From NCBI RefSeq assembly GCF_001429605.1, contig NZ_LMSS01000002.1:599778-663777 (forward strand): 64,000 nt of DNA. The letters run 5' to 3'. The translations under genes and the position numbers were made by a program. The DNA comes from Phycicoccus sp. Soil802. Its GTDB lineage: Bacteria > Actinomycetota > Actinomycetes > Actinomycetales > Dermatophilaceae. Shown piece by piece: positions 8,479-17,062 of the stretch; within the stretch, counting starts at the first letter, position 1, and each line of letters starts with the position of its first letter. The notes under the pieces were generated by a model. The model had not been told where the DNA came from. It did no database searches and saw only the letters and a program-made list of their open reading frames with translations.

Positions 8479-8502
8479 CATCGTCCGTGCCTTCGGGCAC
8501 CC

Positions 8503-8576
8503 GCCTCCTTAGCTCAGTCGGCCAGAGCGATTCACTCGTAATGAATAGGTCATCGGTTCGATTCCGATAGGAGGCT
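8503..8576 (+). tRNA. tRNA-Thr (anticodon CGT)
   Basis: The cloverleaf folds completely: 7-bp acceptor stem GCCTCCT/AGGAGGC, D-arm closed by GCTC/GAGC, anticodon stem ATTCA/TGAAT with loop CTCGTAA (anticodon CGT, reading ACG), and T-arm ATCGG/CCGAT with loop TTCGATT. The 3' CCA is not encoded. It stands alone, with its own promoter and terminator. Confidence 0.95.
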
Positions 8577-8581
8577 CAGCG

Positions 8582-8610
8582 AACGGCCCCCCAGGGACTG
8601 GGGGGCCGTT
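8582..8610 (+). terminator. Terminator after tRNA-Thr
   Basis: A perfect 13-bp G+C-rich stem (8582-8594 with 8598-8610) with a 3-base loop follows the tRNA by five bases. It could also serve the convergent alcohol dehydrogenase gene. Confidence 0.85.
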
Positions 8611-8641
8611 GCTGCGCTCATGTGCGACTGGCGGCGGTCGC

Positions 8642-9658
8642 TCAGAACTGGAAGACGAGCCGCGCGGCCGTGCGGGCGTGCAGGACGTCCTCGATCGCCT
8701 CGTTCACCTCGTCGAGCTTGCGGCTCTCGGCGATGACCCGGGTGCGGCCGAGGGCATGCAGCCTGAAGACCTCAGCCAGGTCCTGGCGGGTGCCGACGAT
8801 CGAACCGATCACCGAGATGCCCTTGAGGACGGTCTCGAAGATCGGCAGGTGCATGGGTCCGTCGCTCTCGGGCGGGAGGGCGACGCACACCAGGCGGCCA
8901 CCGCGACGCAGGGTCGCGAAGGCCTGCTCGAAGGCCTTGGGAGTGACCGCCAGGGCCACGGCCACGTCGGCGCCGCCGAGCTCGGCGATGGCCGGCACCG
9001 GGTCAGTGGTCGCGGCGTTCACCGTGTGGTCGGCACCCAGCTCGCGGGCCAGCTGGAGCTTCTCCTCGGTCAGGTCGACGGCGATGACCTCGGCGCCGAC
9101 CAGGCGGGCGTACTGCACCGCGAGGTGACCCAGTCCTCCGACGCCGAAGATGGCGACGCGCTCGCCGGGCACGATGTCGGCGACCTTGATCGCCTTGTAG
9201 GTCGTCACCCCGGCGCAGGTGAGCGGTGCGGCGTCGAAGGCGCTGACCTCCGCAGGTACCGGCACCACGTAGTCGGCGTCAGCGACTGCATACTCGGCGA
9301 ACGCGCCATCGACCGAGTAGCCGCTGTTGCGCTGCTGCTCGCACAACGTCTCCCACCCGCTGATGCAGTGGTCGCAGTGCCCACAGGCATGACCCAGCCA
9401 GGCGATGGCCACGCGTTCACCGACCGAGCGTAGGGTGACGTCGGCGCCGACGGCGGTGATGAGGCCGACACCTTCGTGACCCGGGACGAACGGCGGAGTC
9501 GGCTTCACGGGCCAGTCGCCGTGCGCCGCGTGGATGTCGGTGTGGCACAGGCCCGAAGCCTCGATCTGGACGACAACCTGCCCGGCAGCCGGGGTGGGCA
9601 CGGGGCGTTCCTCGAAGGCAAGGGGTGCGTCGAAGCTGGTGACGACAGCTGCCTTCAT
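8642..9658 (-). CDS. Zinc-dependent NAD(P) alcohol dehydrogenase
   Basis: A 338-residue medium-chain dehydrogenase. The catalytic zinc site uses Cys in SGLCHTDIHAAHG and the His-Glu pair in GHEGVG; the structural zinc is held by the four cysteines of HACGHCDHCISGWETLC; GVGGLGHLAVQYA is the nucleotide-binding motif and the following Asp in VIAVDLTEEK suggests NAD preference. It matches the AdhA/AdhP-type alcohol dehydrogenases. ATG 9658 is preceded by a strong GAAGGAGAA ribosome-binding site. It is monocistronic and ends near the tRNA terminator. Confidence 0.93.
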   Translation of the reverse strand: MKAAVVTSFDAPLAFEERPVPTPAAGQVVVQIEASGLCHTDIHAAHGDWPVKPTPPFVPGHEGVGLITAVGADVTLRSVGERVAIAWLGHACGHCDHCISGWETLCEQQRNSGYSVDGAFAEYAVADADYVVPVPAEVSAFDAAPLTCAGVTTYKAIKVADIVPGERVAIFGVGGLGHLAVQYARLVGAEVIAVDLTEEKLQLARELGADHTVNAATTDPVPAIAELGGADVAVALAVTPKAFEQAFATLRRGGRLVCVALPPESDGPMHLPIFETVLKGISVIGSIVGTRQDLAEVFRLHALGRTRVIAESRKLDEVNEAIEDVLHARTAARLVFQF

Positions 9659-9946
9659 GGCAGTTCTCCTTCTGGTGTTCGTGGTGGTCGAGCAGTACGC
9701 CCACCACCTCATCGCCCGCCCGCGCGCGCCGTCAGGGGCGAAGGTCCCAAGACCGATGAGCCACTCCCCGCACGGCTCGTGACTTCGTGGTGCGAGCCTG
9801 TAGGGGCGCAGGTCGCCACCCCCGCCCCCAGGAGGCTCGCCGACTCGCTCGGCGAGTTCGCCCTCGAGGCCACCACGTCAGGTGGTCCGTCACCCGCGAG
9901 CACCAGGCGGCCTGAGCGCCAGCGGCGCCGTGCGATGCTGGCCGGC
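9659..9946. other. Divergent intergenic region without a recognisable gene
   Basis: About 290 bases separate the divergent alcohol dehydrogenase and F420-type oxidoreductase genes. It carries the ribosome-binding site of the dehydrogenase. I see no convincing ORF, hairpin or operator in the rest. Confidence 0.4.
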
Positions 9947-10849
9947 ATGCGGTTCTCGATCTGGCCTGACCTCGACGAACCCTGGCCCGAGCTGCGGGCC
10001 CTGGTGGCGCACGCCGACCTCACCGGTTGGGACACGGTCTACGTCGAGGACCACTTCATCACCCACTCCGCGCCGGAGTCACCGCTCCTGGAGGCGACCG
10101 GGACCCTCGCTGCCCTCGCGGCGGCGACCGAGCGGATCAGCCTCGGCACCCTGGTCCTGTCCGTCACCTACCGACACCCCGCTGTGATCGCCAACTGGGC
10201 CGCCACCGTCGACCAGCTCAGCGCCGGCCGGCTCGTGCTCGGCCTGGGTGCCGGCTGGGAAGAGCACGAGCACGCGGCATACGGGTTGCGGTTGGGATCG
10301 CCCGGAGAGCGGGTGGACCGGTTCGTCGAGGGGCTGGCCGTCGTGCAGGGACTGCTCACCCAGCCGCGGACGACGGTCGAGGGCCGCTTCTTCCAGGTCC
10401 GGGACGCGGCCTGCGAGCCGAAGCCCCACCAGGACCACGTCCCGATCCTGGTGGGGGCCAAGGGCCCTCGGATGTTGGGCGTCGTCGCCGAGCACGCCGA
10501 CCGGTGGAACATGTGGGGGAGCCCCGCGCAGGTGGCCGACAAGGCCGCCGTCCTCGATGCGCACTGCGAGCGGATCGGCCGCGACCCGAGGAGCATCGAG
10601 CGGTCGACGCAGTCGATGGTGTGCGTCACCGACGACCCGGGTCGGGCTCAGGCGTTCCTCGAGGAACACGGCACGAGCGGACGGGCCGCGATCGCCGGAT
10701 CGGCGGCCGAGGTCGCCGAGCGGATCGCCGCCTATGCCGAGGTCGGTGTCGACGAGTACATCCTGCTGACCAGCGACCTCGGCCGCGGCGCTCAGCGCCT
10801 CGAGGCCCTCGACGCTCTGGGCGCGGCGCTGGTCGCCACCCAGTCGTAG
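9947..10849 (+). CDS. LLM class F420-dependent oxidoreductase
   Basis: A 300-residue luciferase-like (TIM barrel) oxidoreductase of the F420-dependent group. Typical segments are FSIWPD at the N-terminus, GWDTVYVEDHF, ISLGTLVLSVTYRHP, LGLGAGWEEHEH and VPILVGAKGP. Such enzymes use deazaflavin F420 or FMN for hydride transfer; the substrate is unknown. Two in-frame ATGs (9935 and 9947) are possible; 9947 begins right at the first strand of the barrel. Two GTATGCCG-family motifs flank this area, one inside the gene at 10275. Confidence 0.85.
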   Translation: MRFSIWPDLDEPWPELRALVAHADLTGWDTVYVEDHFITHSAPESPLLEATGTLAALAAATERISLGTLVLSVTYRHPAVIANWAATVDQLSAGRLVLGLGAGWEEHEHAAYGLRLGSPGERVDRFVEGLAVVQGLLTQPRTTVEGRFFQVRDAACEPKPHQDHVPILVGAKGPRMLGVVAEHADRWNMWGSPAQVADKAAVLDAHCERIGRDPRSIERSTQSMVCVTDDPGRAQAFLEEHGTSGRAAIAGSAAEVAERIAAYAEVGVDEYILLTSDLGRGAQRLEALDALGAALVATQS

Positions 10850-10853
10850 GGCT

Positions 10854-11429
10854 CTAGCCGACGCGGTCGAGGAAGCCCAGGGAGCGTTCGACGACGAGCT
10901 TGGTGGCCCCTTCGTCGTATGCCGCGAGCGAGCTGTCCGTGAACAGGTGACCGTTGCCGGGGTAGAGGAACAGCTCGACCTCGTCGTGCGAGTCGAGGAA
11001 CGGCTGCGCCATCTCGAGGTCGCCGGCGTCGATGAACTCAGGGTCGGCATCCATCGCGTGCACCTGGGCGGGCGTGCCGTCCGGCCAGGCGCCGAACTCC
11101 GCGGGGTCGATGACGCCGTGGTAGAACAGCCCACCCAGCGCTCCGGGACGGTTCTGCACGAGCCACTGGGCGGCCATCACGCCCAGGGACAGGCCGGCAT
11201 ACACGATCCGCTCTGGCAGGTCTGCGGCCTGGCGGATGCCGCGCTGGCGCATCTCGTCGAACCCGACCTCGCGGCAGTAGACCGCGCCGTCCTCGATCGA
11301 GTCGAACGTGCGGCCCGCGAAGACGTCGGGTGTGTGGACGGTGTGGCCGCCTTCGCGCAGCCGGTCGGCGAGCTCGATGACGCCGGGCGTGAGCCCCTGG
11401 ATGTGGTGGAGCAGGAGGATGTCGGTCAT
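10854..11429 (-). CDS. Dienelactone hydrolase family protein (serine type)
   Basis: A 191-residue alpha/beta hydrolase. The start LLLHHIQGLTPGV and the elbow AGLSLGVMAA are typical of the dienelactone hydrolase family, but the nucleophile is Ser rather than the Cys of classical enzymes. Asp and His partners are likely in DADPEFID and NGHLF. It probably cleaves an ester; the natural substrate is unknown. On this strand TAGCGT lies exactly six bases before ATG 11429, again predicting a leaderless transcript. It converges with the oxidoreductase gene with only four bases between stop codons. Confidence 0.82.
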   Translation of the reverse strand: MTDILLLHHIQGLTPGVIELADRLREGGHTVHTPDVFAGRTFDSIEDGAVYCREVGFDEMRQRGIRQAADLPERIVYAGLSLGVMAAQWLVQNRPGALGGLFYHGVIDPAEFGAWPDGTPAQVHAMDADPEFIDAGDLEMAQPFLDSHDEVELFLYPGNGHLFTDSSLAAYDEGATKLVVERSLGFLDRVG

Positions 11430-11539
11430 GCCCTCACGCTAGGGGCGGTTGCGGACGATCTGCGTCCGCCTTCAGGACGCAGCTTTCGCAGCCGGCTCCG
11501 GTGGGCCCCGTGCCCAGCCCCGCGCAATACACTCGGCCC

Positions 11540-12442
11540 ATGTCGCGTGACGGACGCTCCGCGTCGAGCGGACGGGGCCGCCACCGACCGGGCCACCGAC
11601 CCCCTGGCCCGCGGTGGCTCGAGGTCCCGCGGCCGGTTCGACTGGCCGTGACCCTCACGACCGGGTCGGCTGTTGCTGTCGGCGCCCTTGCCGGTCTCGG
11701 GCTGGGACCGTTCCGCGATGCGCCGCCTCCTGCAGGGCATCAGGCATCCGCCCTAGCGACCGCTGACGCGACGTCGCAGGACACGCCCACGAGTGGTGCC
11801 AACTCAGCCGTGCCCGACCCCACACCACCGTCCCCGAGCACGGGAGCTGATGTCCCACGCACCCTCCCACTCGGGGCGCGCACGCTCGGCACCGTTGCCG
11901 ACACGACGAGCCAGGTCGTCATCGTCCGTGGGACGACGACGGGGTCGAACGCCGCCACGATCCAGTTCTACGAGCGGGTCGGGGCGGACTGGGTGCCCCG
12001 GGCCACCTGGCAGGGGCATGTCGGCAAGCGCGGCTGGAGCACCCACCACGTCGAGGGCGACCTCAGGACGCCGGTCGGCACGTTCGGCCTGACGGACGCG
12101 GGCGGGCGCAAGGCCGACCCGGGGTCGAAGCTGCCCTATGACCAGTCGACCGCGTTCACGCCTCCTGCGCCGCAGGCGGGCTTCGGTGACTCGACGGCGG
12201 ACGCGTTCGACTACGTCATCGCAGTGAACTACAACCGGGCGGCGGGGAGGACGCCGCTCGACTTCACCCGACCTCTCGGTGCCGTTCGTGGGGGTGGCAT
12301 CTGGCTGCACGTCGACCACGGCGGTCCCACACACGGCTGTGTCTCGGTGCCCAGGGCAGCCATGCGCTACCTGTTGCTCCACCTGTCACCGCAGGCGCGT
12401 CCGGTCGTCGTCATGGGCGCCGCGGCCCAGCTCAGTCGCTGA
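11540..12442 (+). CDS. L,D-transpeptidase (YkuD) family protein, membrane-anchored
   Basis: A 300-residue protein with a basic N-terminus, one membrane segment (about residues 34-56), a Pro/Ser/Thr-rich linker and a C-terminal YkuD-like catalytic domain. The catalytic signature H-x(n)-T-H-G-C is present with His265 and Cys267 in THGCVSVP. These enzymes form 3-3 peptidoglycan cross-links or transfer to the wall; here the fold is the ErfK-like variant. ATG 11540 follows TACACT (11528-11533) by six bases, so the transcript is probably leaderless. An in-frame upstream codon at 11501 precedes the promoter and is rejected. Confidence 0.82.
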   Translation: MSRDGRSASSGRGRHRPGHRPPGPRWLEVPRPVRLAVTLTTGSAVAVGALAGLGLGPFRDAPPPAGHQASALATADATSQDTPTSGANSAVPDPTPPSPSTGADVPRTLPLGARTLGTVADTTSQVVIVRGTTTGSNAATIQFYERVGADWVPRATWQGHVGKRGWSTHHVEGDLRTPVGTFGLTDAGGRKADPGSKLPYDQSTAFTPPAPQAGFGDSTADAFDYVIAVNYNRAAGRTPLDFTRPLGAVRGGGIWLHVDHGGPTHGCVSVPRAAMRYLLLHLSPQARPVVVMGAAAQLSR

Positions 12443-12568
12443 GGCACGGCGCCGCCCACGTCATCGGAGCGGCTGACGAAAAGGACGGGGACGTCGTCGA
12501 CCTGCTCGCCGGCGTCCAGTTTCTGCCAAAGGTCCAGTTCTGGGGACCCCGTGCTGCAATCATTCGGC

Positions 12569-14335
12569 ATGACCTCGGCACCCGGCGACGCTCTGGGCGA
12601 CCGGCTCATGGGTCTGGCCCGGGTCACGGCGGAGCTGATCCAGGCAACCACGGCAGACGCAGTCACCAAGATCGTCGTCGAGCACAGCGCGGCGGCCGTG
12701 GGAGCCACCATCGCCTCCCTGAGCCTTCGAGTTGAACCCGACGAGGTTCGGCTCGCCGGACTCTGGGGCGGGATGGATGGCGATGCCGAGACCTACGCCT
12801 CGTACCCGCTGAGCACCTCAACGCCCGCCACGGATGTCATCCGCTCGCGACGACGCCTCGTGCTCGTCGGTCGGGAGGAGATCCTTCGTGCCTACCCCGA
12901 CCTGCCCCGGATCGACCGAGGTGAGCGCTCCATCCTCGCGCTCCCGCTGAACACCGCCAGCGGCACGCTGGGCGCCATCGGCCTCTCCTTTCCGGGGCAG
13001 CGCCAGTTCGAGGCGGCGGAGCTGGACTTCCTCGACATCCTCGCGGACAGCTGCGCCCAGGCTCTCCTCCGCATCCAGGCCGAGGACCGGGCCACCGACC
13101 GGCAGGCGCAGCTGTCGTTCCTGGCGGAGGCCTCGGCGGAGCTCGCGAGCAGCCTGGACTACGAGTCCACCCTGGCGCGGGTGGCGCAGCTGGCGGTCCC
13201 CACGTTCGCGGACTGGTGCGCGATCGACCTGGTCAAGGACAACCGCCTGCGCCGTCTCGCCGTGGCCCACGTCGACCCGGCCAAGGTCGAGTTCGCCCAC
13301 GAGCTCGCCGAGCGCTACCCGAGCGACCCGGACTCAGGGGCCGGCGCGTGGCAGGTGATGAGGACGGGCCGCAGCGAGCTCATTGCGCAGATCACCGACG
13401 AGATGCTGGTCGCAGCGGCGCGCGACGAGGAACACCTGCGCATTGCCCGGGAGCTGACACTGCACAGTGCGATCACCGTGCCACTGATCGCCCGCGGACG
13501 GACCATCGGCGTGATCTCGTGGGTCCGGGCAGAGTCGCAGATCCGCTACTCCCAGGACGACGTCGACTTCGCCGAGGAGCTCGCGCGCAGGGCCGCTGTG
13601 TCGATCGACAACTCGGATCTGCACAGCCAGACGTTGGCCGTGTCGGTGCGACTCCAGCACGCCGTTCTCCCTCTCGCCCTACCCGTGCTGGAGGGGTGCG
13701 AGGTCGCGGCGTACTACTCGGCCTCGGGTCGGACCGGTGTCGGTGGCGACTTCTACGACGTGCTCGCCCTGCCTGGTGGACGGGTAGCACTCTTCGTCGG
13801 TGACGTGATGGGGCGAGGAGTCGAGGCCGCGGCGGCGATGGCTCAGATGCGGGCCTCGGTGCGGGCCTACCTCGCGGTCGACCCGCAGCCGGACGGCGTG
13901 CTCAGCAAGCTCGACCTGATGATGGCCGCCTACGGTGAGGACCAGCTCGTCACGCTGGTCTACCTGCTCGCCGATCCCTCGACGGACACGCTCCTGGTGG
14001 CCAACGCAGGCCACCCGGCGCCGTCCCTGCTCCGAGCAGACCGCTCGGTCGCACAGCTCCCCTCCGCTGACGGAGGCCCCCTCGGGATCCCCGCGGGCGC
14101 CCGTCAACACCACCGGGTCGCCTTCTGCCCGGGCGACACGGTCCTGCTCTTCACCGATGGTCTGATCGAGCGGCGCACGGAGGACATCGACGCTGGTCGA
14201 GCGCGGCTCACCGGGGCGCTCGACGCTCTCGCCGAGGAGGGCCTGGACACGGCGCTCGGCCGCCTTGTCGCACTGGTCCGGGACGAGACGCAGGACGACG
14301 ACGTCGCCGCCGTCGCGCTTCGCCGTCTGGCCTAG
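12569..14335 (+). CDS. GAF-domain PP2C (SpoIIE-type) serine phosphatase
   Basis: A 588-residue cytosolic signalling protein. It has two GAF-like sensor domains (about residues 10-170 and 185-355) followed by a SpoIIE/PPM phosphatase domain (about 375-588). Metal-binding acids are seen in VGGDFYDVL, FVGDVMGRG, and DTVLLFTDGLIERR, with DDDVAAVALR at the end. No kinase domain is attached. Such proteins control anti-sigma/anti-anti-sigma switches of stress sigma factors; no partner is adjacent, so this role is inference. ATG 12569 is preferred: TGCAAT lies eight bases upstream. Confidence 0.88.
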   Translation: MTSAPGDALGDRLMGLARVTAELIQATTADAVTKIVVEHSAAAVGATIASLSLRVEPDEVRLAGLWGGMDGDAETYASYPLSTSTPATDVIRSRRRLVLVGREEILRAYPDLPRIDRGERSILALPLNTASGTLGAIGLSFPGQRQFEAAELDFLDILADSCAQALLRIQAEDRATDRQAQLSFLAEASAELASSLDYESTLARVAQLAVPTFADWCAIDLVKDNRLRRLAVAHVDPAKVEFAHELAERYPSDPDSGAGAWQVMRTGRSELIAQITDEMLVAAARDEEHLRIARELTLHSAITVPLIARGRTIGVISWVRAESQIRYSQDDVDFAEELARRAAVSIDNSDLHSQTLAVSVRLQHAVLPLALPVLEGCEVAAYYSASGRTGVGGDFYDVLALPGGRVALFVGDVMGRGVEAAAAMAQMRASVRAYLAVDPQPDGVLSKLDLMMAAYGEDQLVTLVYLLADPSTDTLLVANAGHPAPSLLRADRSVAQLPSADGGPLGIPAGARQHHRVAFCPGDTVLLFTDGLIERRTEDIDAGRARLTGALDALAEEGLDTALGRLVALVRDETQDDDVAAVALRRLA

Positions 14336-14925
14336 CCTCCCCCGGGTCGTCCCCGTCGTGACCCCGGCCCGGCTGGGCCCTCCGCGAGGGTGAAGCGCGT
14401 GACGAACAGGTGAACTCTTGTCGCGTTGACCAGGCGTCGCGTAAGGCGGGTCGGGGTCGGCGCGTCCTAGTAGCTGACCGGAGCCACCCAGCCAGTGGTC
14501 GGTCGCGGACGGCACCCACCAGTCCACCCCCGGACCAAGTGGGCCGCCGTCGGTCACGAGCGGCGGGCGCCCCAACCCCCTCACCCCGGGGGCGCCCGTC
14601 GTTCTGACGTGCCCACGGCATACCCACCTTGGCCGCGCTTCTGGAGTCGCTGCGGACGCCTCGCGTCACGAGTCGGCCAGCTGGACGTCCTAGGAGTGGG
14701 CGGCGTGGTCGCAGGGGATCACGCCGCCCGTCCCAGGGGACGGTCGATGCCCCGGGCCAGGCCCAGCTGGATGTTGCCGACCTCGGCAAGTCCAGTGGCA
14801 AGGGGCTGGACTGCTCGGCCCACGTGACCCGGGAGGTCAGCTGACCTGCGTCTGCCACGACAAGGCGGCCGGCTCCGACTTCGGAACCGGCCGCCTCGTG
14901 GTCCGCGGCGCTCTGGACGAGCGAG
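14336..14925. other. 590-base gap with three G+C-rich hairpins, no convincing gene
   Basis: No ORF here has family features. Strong potential hairpins lie at 14558-14573/14589-14604 (16 bp with two G-U pairs, possibly the end of a transcript starting after 14400), 14698-14710/14717-14729 (13 bp with one wobble) and 14856-14900 (terminator of the small minus-strand gene). A GTATGCCG-family motif is at 14616. The 14400-14604 part could be a small RNA ending in a terminator, but I recognise no known RNA family. Confidence 0.35.
14856..14900 (-). terminator. Terminator of the 73-residue gene
   Basis: CACGA and GGCGGCCGG (14856-14872) pair with CCGGCCGCC and CGTG (14887-14900). The hairpin lies 25 bases after the minus-strand stop at 14926 and supports that this small ORF is a real transcription unit. 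Confidence 0.65.
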
Positions 14926-15147
14926 TCAGGGGGCCGAGTCCGAGGCCAGGTTCGCGCCCCACTGGGTGGTCTCGTGCACCATGTGGTAGGCGGCGGCGTA
15001 GACGTCCGACAGGGCTTCGAGCATGCAGCACGGATCCATGAGGTCGGACCCGGTGGAGTCAGCGTTGAGGAAGCTCGCCCACTCGACAGCTCGTTTCAGG
15101 GACTCCAGGTCCTGGACCGACACCGACGTCCGATCAGATGACTGCAT
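14926..15147 (-). CDS. Small hypothetical protein, 73 residues
   Basis: I do not recognise a family. The protein is acidic and mostly helical, with SVQDLESLKRAVEWASFLNA forming one amphipathic helix and LMDPCCMLEALSDVYAAAYHM another; it has a CC pair, and no signal peptide or membrane helix. It is taken as real because of a good ribosome-binding site (AGGGAGGG, five bases before ATG 15147), normal amino-acid composition for this genome and a terminator hairpin downstream. It lies just after the ECF sigma factor gene on the same strand and might be co-transcribed with it. Confidence 0.6.
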   Translation of the reverse strand: MQSSDRTSVSVQDLESLKRAVEWASFLNADSTGSDLMDPCCMLEALSDVYAAAYHMVHETTQWGANLASDSAP

Positions 15148-15219
15148 GCCGCCCTCCCTGGGTGCGACGCGTCCACCGCGACCAGGGCGGCGACGAGAAC
15201 GTGCGCCGAGAGCAGGGCC

Positions 15220-16740
15220 TCACGGCGGCCATGTGGTCCCGACCGTGCCCGTCGCAGGCGACCCGTTGGCGTAGGTGCCCTCCACGGTGGCGCGCACCTG
15301 ACCGCGGGCATCCGCAGCCCAGACGGTGTGGATCGTGCCGCTCCATCGACCGTCTGAAGCCGGGCCGGCGGTGCAGGTCACGACATCCTGATTCTGCGTG
15401 CAGGAACCCCAGTCGCCGCCGACCCCCGCCATGGTCACTCCGCCGGGAAGCTGAAGGGTGAGGCGTACCGGACCCTCGACGCCCTGGGCCGACGCGGACA
15501 CACCGATCGACGTGTCGGACCGGGGGCCGGCTAGGGCGAGGTCGACGGTCAGCGGGCTGGTGCGCGGGGCCGGACTGGTGGTCGTGGAGGTGACAACAGG
15601 GGGACGTGACGTGGCGGCGACCGGGGTGGGCGCCGGCCCCGGGCGCGAAGGCTTCGCGACCGACGGCACCGGGGCGGACGACCTCGTTCGTGTTGTCGTG
15701 CTCGGGGTCGGTTTCGGTCGAGCCGTGGTGGTGAGCGAGGTGACCGGAGGGAGCGGCACGGTCTGCAGGGGTTGTGCGACCGGTGGCGCGGTCATTGCCT
15801 CGGGTCGCCCGGCGAGCAGGATCGCGACGACGGCTCCGGCGAGGGCGGCCGAGCCCACCGCCCAGCGAGCGCCCGGCCGGAAGCCCGAGACACTCAACGA
15901 CGGCCCCTGGGCCCCGACGAGGGCGCCTGCGCTCCCGCCTGCTCCCACGCCGGCTGCTCCGACGCCCGCCGCTGCCACCAGCAGCTTTGACGGTACGAGG
16001 CCGAGGACGGCGGGGCCGACGATGCCGGCGAAGTTGAGGTTGACCACCCGGAGCTCGTCGATGCGGCGCGTGCAGGCGACACAGCTCGCCACGTGGGCCA
16101 CCAGCGCGGGTGGTGCGTCCACGTCGGAGATGGACAGGTCCGCGAGCCCGTCGATGAAGGGCTTGCACTGGGCCTCTACCCCTCGGTCGGAGAGGTGGGC
16201 GCGCAGGTAGGACAGCCGGAAGCCGCGTCGGGCGCGCTTGGCCAGCGCTGCGACACCGTTGGGTGACAGTCCCATGGCTCGGCCGACCTCGATGTTGCTG
16301 TCCTTGTCGACCGCCGTGCGCCACAGCACGATCTGCCACCGCTGGGGTAGCTCGGCGAAGGCGACGCGGACGAGCTGGAGCTCGCTCATGTGGGCGGTCG
16401 TGTCAGCGGTCGGCTTGTCGAAGAGGGCCACGTCGTCGGTCATGACGTCGCCGGCCGAAGAGCGCGTGGCCCGGCTCGCCGCCAGGTTGCGCACCGAGGT
16501 CACGAGGTAGGCGCGGACCGATGTCGTGGGTCCGGCACCGCCGGACAGGGCGGACAGCATCCCGGAGAAGGCGTCCGAGGCGATCTCCTCGGCGTCGCGC
16601 GGCTGTCGTGTCACCCGTCGGGCAGCCAGCAGCACGGAAGGGTAGTGCCTGGTCCAGAGGTCGACGGCAGCCTCGCGGTCGCCGGCTCGGAGGCGGTCCA
16701 GCAGGACTGCGTCGGGAGTCTGGTCCTCCGGGTCATCCAC
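15220..16740 (-). CDS. ECF sigma factor fused to zinc-finger anti-sigma and membrane/extracellular domains
   Basis: A 506-residue protein joining several modules. Residues about 8-80 are sigma region 2 (DLWTRHYPSVLLAARRVTRQ), about 125-180 region 4 (LPQRWQIVLWRTAVD then the helix-turn-helix MGLSPNGVAALAKRARRG). Next comes a ZAS-type zinc finger with H216-x3-C220-x2-C223, then two hydrophobic segments (about 240-270 and 290-312), a Pro/Thr-rich linker and a C-terminal extracytoplasmic beta-domain (about 390-506). Sigma factors with such C-terminal tails are known in actinobacteria, and the tail is thought to hold the sigma domain at the membrane. GTG 16740 overlaps the preceding gene's stop by eight bases. 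Confidence 0.8.
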   Translation of the reverse strand: MDDPEDQTPDAVLLDRLRAGDREAAVDLWTRHYPSVLLAARRVTRQPRDAEEIASDAFSGMLSALSGGAGPTTSVRAYLVTSVRNLAASRATRSSAGDVMTDDVALFDKPTADTTAHMSELQLVRVAFAELPQRWQIVLWRTAVDKDSNIEVGRAMGLSPNGVAALAKRARRGFRLSYLRAHLSDRGVEAQCKPFIDGLADLSISDVDAPPALVAHVASCVACTRRIDELRVVNLNFAGIVGPAVLGLVPSKLLVAAAGVGAAGVGAGGSAGALVGAQGPSLSVSGFRPGARWAVGSAALAGAVVAILLAGRPEAMTAPPVAQPLQTVPLPPVTSLTTTARPKPTPSTTTRTRSSAPVPSVAKPSRPGPAPTPVAATSRPPVVTSTTTSPAPRTSPLTVDLALAGPRSDTSIGVSASAQGVEGPVRLTLQLPGGVTMAGVGGDWGSCTQNQDVVTCTAGPASDGRWSGTIHTVWAADARGQVRATVEGTYANGSPATGTVGTTWPP

Positions 16741-17062
16741 AGTCGGGGCCCGCCTCGGGCTCGGCGCGGGCGGCGGGCTGCTCCTGCAGCTCGTGGAGGT
16801 CCAAACCCGGATAGAGGGGCGCCACGCTGAAGTGGACGTCGCCGGCTTCCCCGGCCGCGACATCCGCACGACGCTCGGCCTCGGCGACCGCGAGGGCGGC
16901 GAGACCGTTGGCGTACGGACCGGAGTAGGTGGCCAGCGTGCACCCGTGGATGTTGGTCACGACGACGTGGGGCATGTCGATCTCGTCGATCTCCATCGAG
17001 TACATGATTCGCGCAATGCGCTCCATGTCGCCCGCGCCGTGCGGAAACTGCGACTCACTCAC
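16733..17062 (-). CDS. Hypothetical protein, 109 residues, upstream of the ECF sigma gene
   Basis: I do not recognise the family. The protein is small, acidic and soluble; EIDMPHVVVTNIHGCTLATYSGPYANGLAALAVAEAE resembles a compact alpha/beta fold, and the last 15 residues are Ala/Pro-rich. Its stop codon overlaps the start of the ECF sigma gene by eight bases, so the two are translationally coupled and it may modulate that sigma factor. The start is GTG 17062; GAGGAT eight bases upstream on this strand may be a -10. Confidence 0.6.
   Translation of the reverse strand: MSESQFPHGAGDMERIARIMYSMEIDEIDMPHVVVTNIHGCTLATYSGPYANGLAALAVAEAERRADVAAGEAGDVHFSVAPLYPGLDLHELQEQPAARAEPEAGPDCG

Noticed and set aside
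8503..8576. tRNA-Thr as attachment site of an integrated element
   Set aside because: No integrase gene, no second copy of the tRNA 3' end and no unusual genes nearby.
14629..14844. Plus-strand ORF of 71 codons in the hairpin-rich gap
   Set aside because: Arg/Gly/Pro-rich composition, no ribosome-binding site and no recognisable features.
15134..16339. Minus-strand open frame overlapping the ECF sigma gene in another frame
   Set aside because: Arg/His/Pro-rich shadow of the real gene, which shows sigma regions 2 and 4 in its own frame.
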